From positions 1 to 22,236 of the forward strand of contig JAQXNQ010000220.1 in NCBI GenBank assembly GCA_029098085.1: DNA of 22,236 bases. The letters run 5' to 3'. The notes under the pieces were generated by a model. It searched no databases. It saw nothing but the letters and a program-made list of their open reading frames with translations, and was not told where the DNA came from. Made by a program: the position numbers and the translations under genes. The DNA is from Oscillospiraceae bacterium. Lineage in GTDB: Bacteria > Bacillota > Clostridia > Oscillospirales > Ruminococcaceae. Of the stretch, positions 21,064-22,236 are shown one piece after another; position 1 is the stretch's first letter; each line of letters opens with the position of its first letter.

Positions 21064-22236
21064 ATTGGCAAAGGACATGTCTGAACAGGAACAGGCGATC
21101 AGGCAATTTCTTCGGGATTATCTGGATAAGGTGAAGGATGAACAGACGCTGAACAGCATCCTTCAGAGTCTCGGAGAATATTATGAAGGGGATCGTGCCT
21201 ATATCTTTGAGATGCACAGAGAGCGCAGGGTATTCAATAATACCTTTGAGTGGTGCCGCGAAGGCGTCACCTCAGAAATCGGCAACCTTCAGAATATCCC
21301 TGCCGACGGAATGGAATGCTGATTTGAGGCATTTGAGGAGCAGGGGGAGTTTTATATCTCCTCCCTGTCAGAGGACTATCACCCCGGCTCAAAGACCTAT
21401 GATATTCTGAAGCCTCAGGGGATCGAAAGCCTCATGGCGGCACCCATTACGGTGAATGGTGAAGTGGTCGGCTTTCTTGGCGTGGACAATCCGCGAAGGC
21501 ATACCGACGCCCTGCTGCTGTTGTCAGTTGCGGCTTCTACCTGCTACAGCGAGCTTGCAACCGAGCGCATGATGCATGAAAAGCTGGAGCAGACCAACAG
21601 GGCGCTGGTGGATCGGATGAAGATCATTCAGTCCATGAGCGAGATTTACGCCTCTGCGTATTATATTGATCTGTTCATCGGACAGTTTACATAGCTTTCC
21701 TCCATTTCGGATGTCCGCCAGCATATCGGCGCTTCCGGCGACGCCCGGCAGAGGCTGAACTATTTCTGCCGGAAGATGGTATCTCCGGAATACACGGAAG
21801 AAATGCTTGCCTTCACGGATCTTTCCACCTTGGCCGAACGGCTGGCGCATACCCGGATAGTGTCAAAGCAGTACCGGAGCGCCCTGTTTCCCGATTGGGA
21901 GCAGGGAGGGGCCGCCAGCTGGAGGCAGTGCTCTTTTATGGAGGGCGGCCGGGATGCGCAGGGCCGGCTTTCCCATGTGATTTTCGCCACCCAGTCCATT
22001 CAGGAAATGAAGGTCCGGGAGCTGGAGGCCCAGCAGAAGCTGCAGGAGACCAACGAGGAGCTGACCGCGCTTCTTGCGGAGGAAAAGCGCCATACCTCCA
22101 TCATCGATGCGCTGCGCAATGTGTTTTTTGCGCTGTATTATCTTGATCTGGAGGAGAATACCCTTCAGGAAATCATCACCCAGGACAGTGCCTTCCGTCT
22201 GTGCGGAGATGTGGGGGACGCCCGCAGTGTGCTGAA
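21056..22236 (+). pseudogene. GAF-domain sensor protein with two in-frame stops (3' end outside window)
   Basis: One continuous frame runs from GTG 21056 (GGCGGAG upstream; ATG 21077 is an alternative) to the window end, broken only by TGA at 21320-21322 and TAG at 21692-21694, with no frameshift. Part 1: a GAF-like domain from LNSILQSLGEYYEGDRAYIF through MAAPITVNGEVVGFLGVDNP. The TGA falls in ADGMEC-stop-FEAFEEQG, where related proteins have Trp; TGG to TGA is one change. Part 2: after MMHEKLEQTNRALVDRMK comes a PAS-like segment (SEIYASAYYIDL) with the TAG in GQFT-stop-LSSISD, where CAG is a likely ancestor. Part 3: coiled coil (RELEAQQKLQETNEELTALL) and a second PAS-like segment (IIDALRNVFFALYYLDLEEN). 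The output domain lies beyond the edge; GGDEF or histidine kinase are both possible. It follows the truncated EAL gene by 66 bp. Confidence 0.75.

Noticed and set aside
21320..21322. Selenocysteine codon in the sensor gene
   Set aside because: The residue position fits an ancestral Trp, there is no clear SECIS-like hairpin directly after the TGA, and a second, different stop follows in the same gene.
21056..22236. Alternative genetic code (TGA as Trp, TAG as Gln)
   Set aside because: TGA ends lysS, cotJB, cotJC, radC and others at their normal lengths. TAG is simply unused in the few other genes here, which is not evidence for reassignment.

Overview
The window looks like a chromosomal segment of an endospore-forming, moderately GC-rich member of the Clostridia, probably a gut Oscillospiraceae/Ruminococcaceae-type organism. 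The grounds are a complete cotJABC spore-coat operon, good Gram-positive Shine-Dalgarno sites, a CCA-encoding tRNA gene, LplB/YtcP-type sugar permeases beside a membrane-bound AraC regulator, and hybrid c-di-GMP proteins typical of that group. The taxonomic call is an inference from gene content; no 16S or other marker is present.

Layout. (1) 1-1556, minus: two ABC sugar-transporter permeases (the second cut by the window edge), divergent from (2) 1787-4033, plus: a two-TM sensor/AraC regulator. The intergenic region holds two clear promoters and an 11-bp direct repeat with a 21-bp period that looks like an AraC-type operator. (3) 4087-6413, plus: greA and lysS, driven by a perfect-consensus sigma-A promoter, with a structured greA leader and a hairpin terminator between the genes. 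(4) 6467-8355: a one-TM protein and a lipoprotein of unknown function, convergent on a shared terminator. (5) 8557-9731, plus: cotJA-cotJB-cotJC. (6) 9747-10706, minus: a sugar phosphate isomerase/epimerase with a 21-bp in-frame tandem duplication next to its metal-binding motif. (7) 10746-18029, minus: uvrB - kinase-like gene - serine hydrolase - NUDIX - uvrA, a nucleotide-excision-repair operon with three inserted genes and a plausible LexA (SOS) box at its promoter. (8) 18067-18820, minus: a radC-family gene. (9) 18921-19302, plus: an intact tRNA-Ala(GGC) followed by two degenerate tandem tRNA-Ala-like copies, each with its own terminator-like hairpin. (10) 19331-22236, plus: two decaying c-di-GMP/sensor genes. 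One has lost the start of its receiver domain at the tRNA repeats; the other carries two in-frame stop codons.

How it fits together. Regions 1-8 are well-organised housekeeping, sporulation, sugar-uptake and DNA-repair genes. The region after 18960 looks like a genomic scar: a tRNA 3' end repeated three times, an abruptly truncated REC-GGDEF-EAL gene, then a second signalling gene broken by nonsense codons. I do not see a complete new defence or mobile system. The most notable signals are the tRNA-like repeat array with its truncated neighbour, the expanded uvrBA operon, and the direct-repeat operator at the sugar-transport locus.
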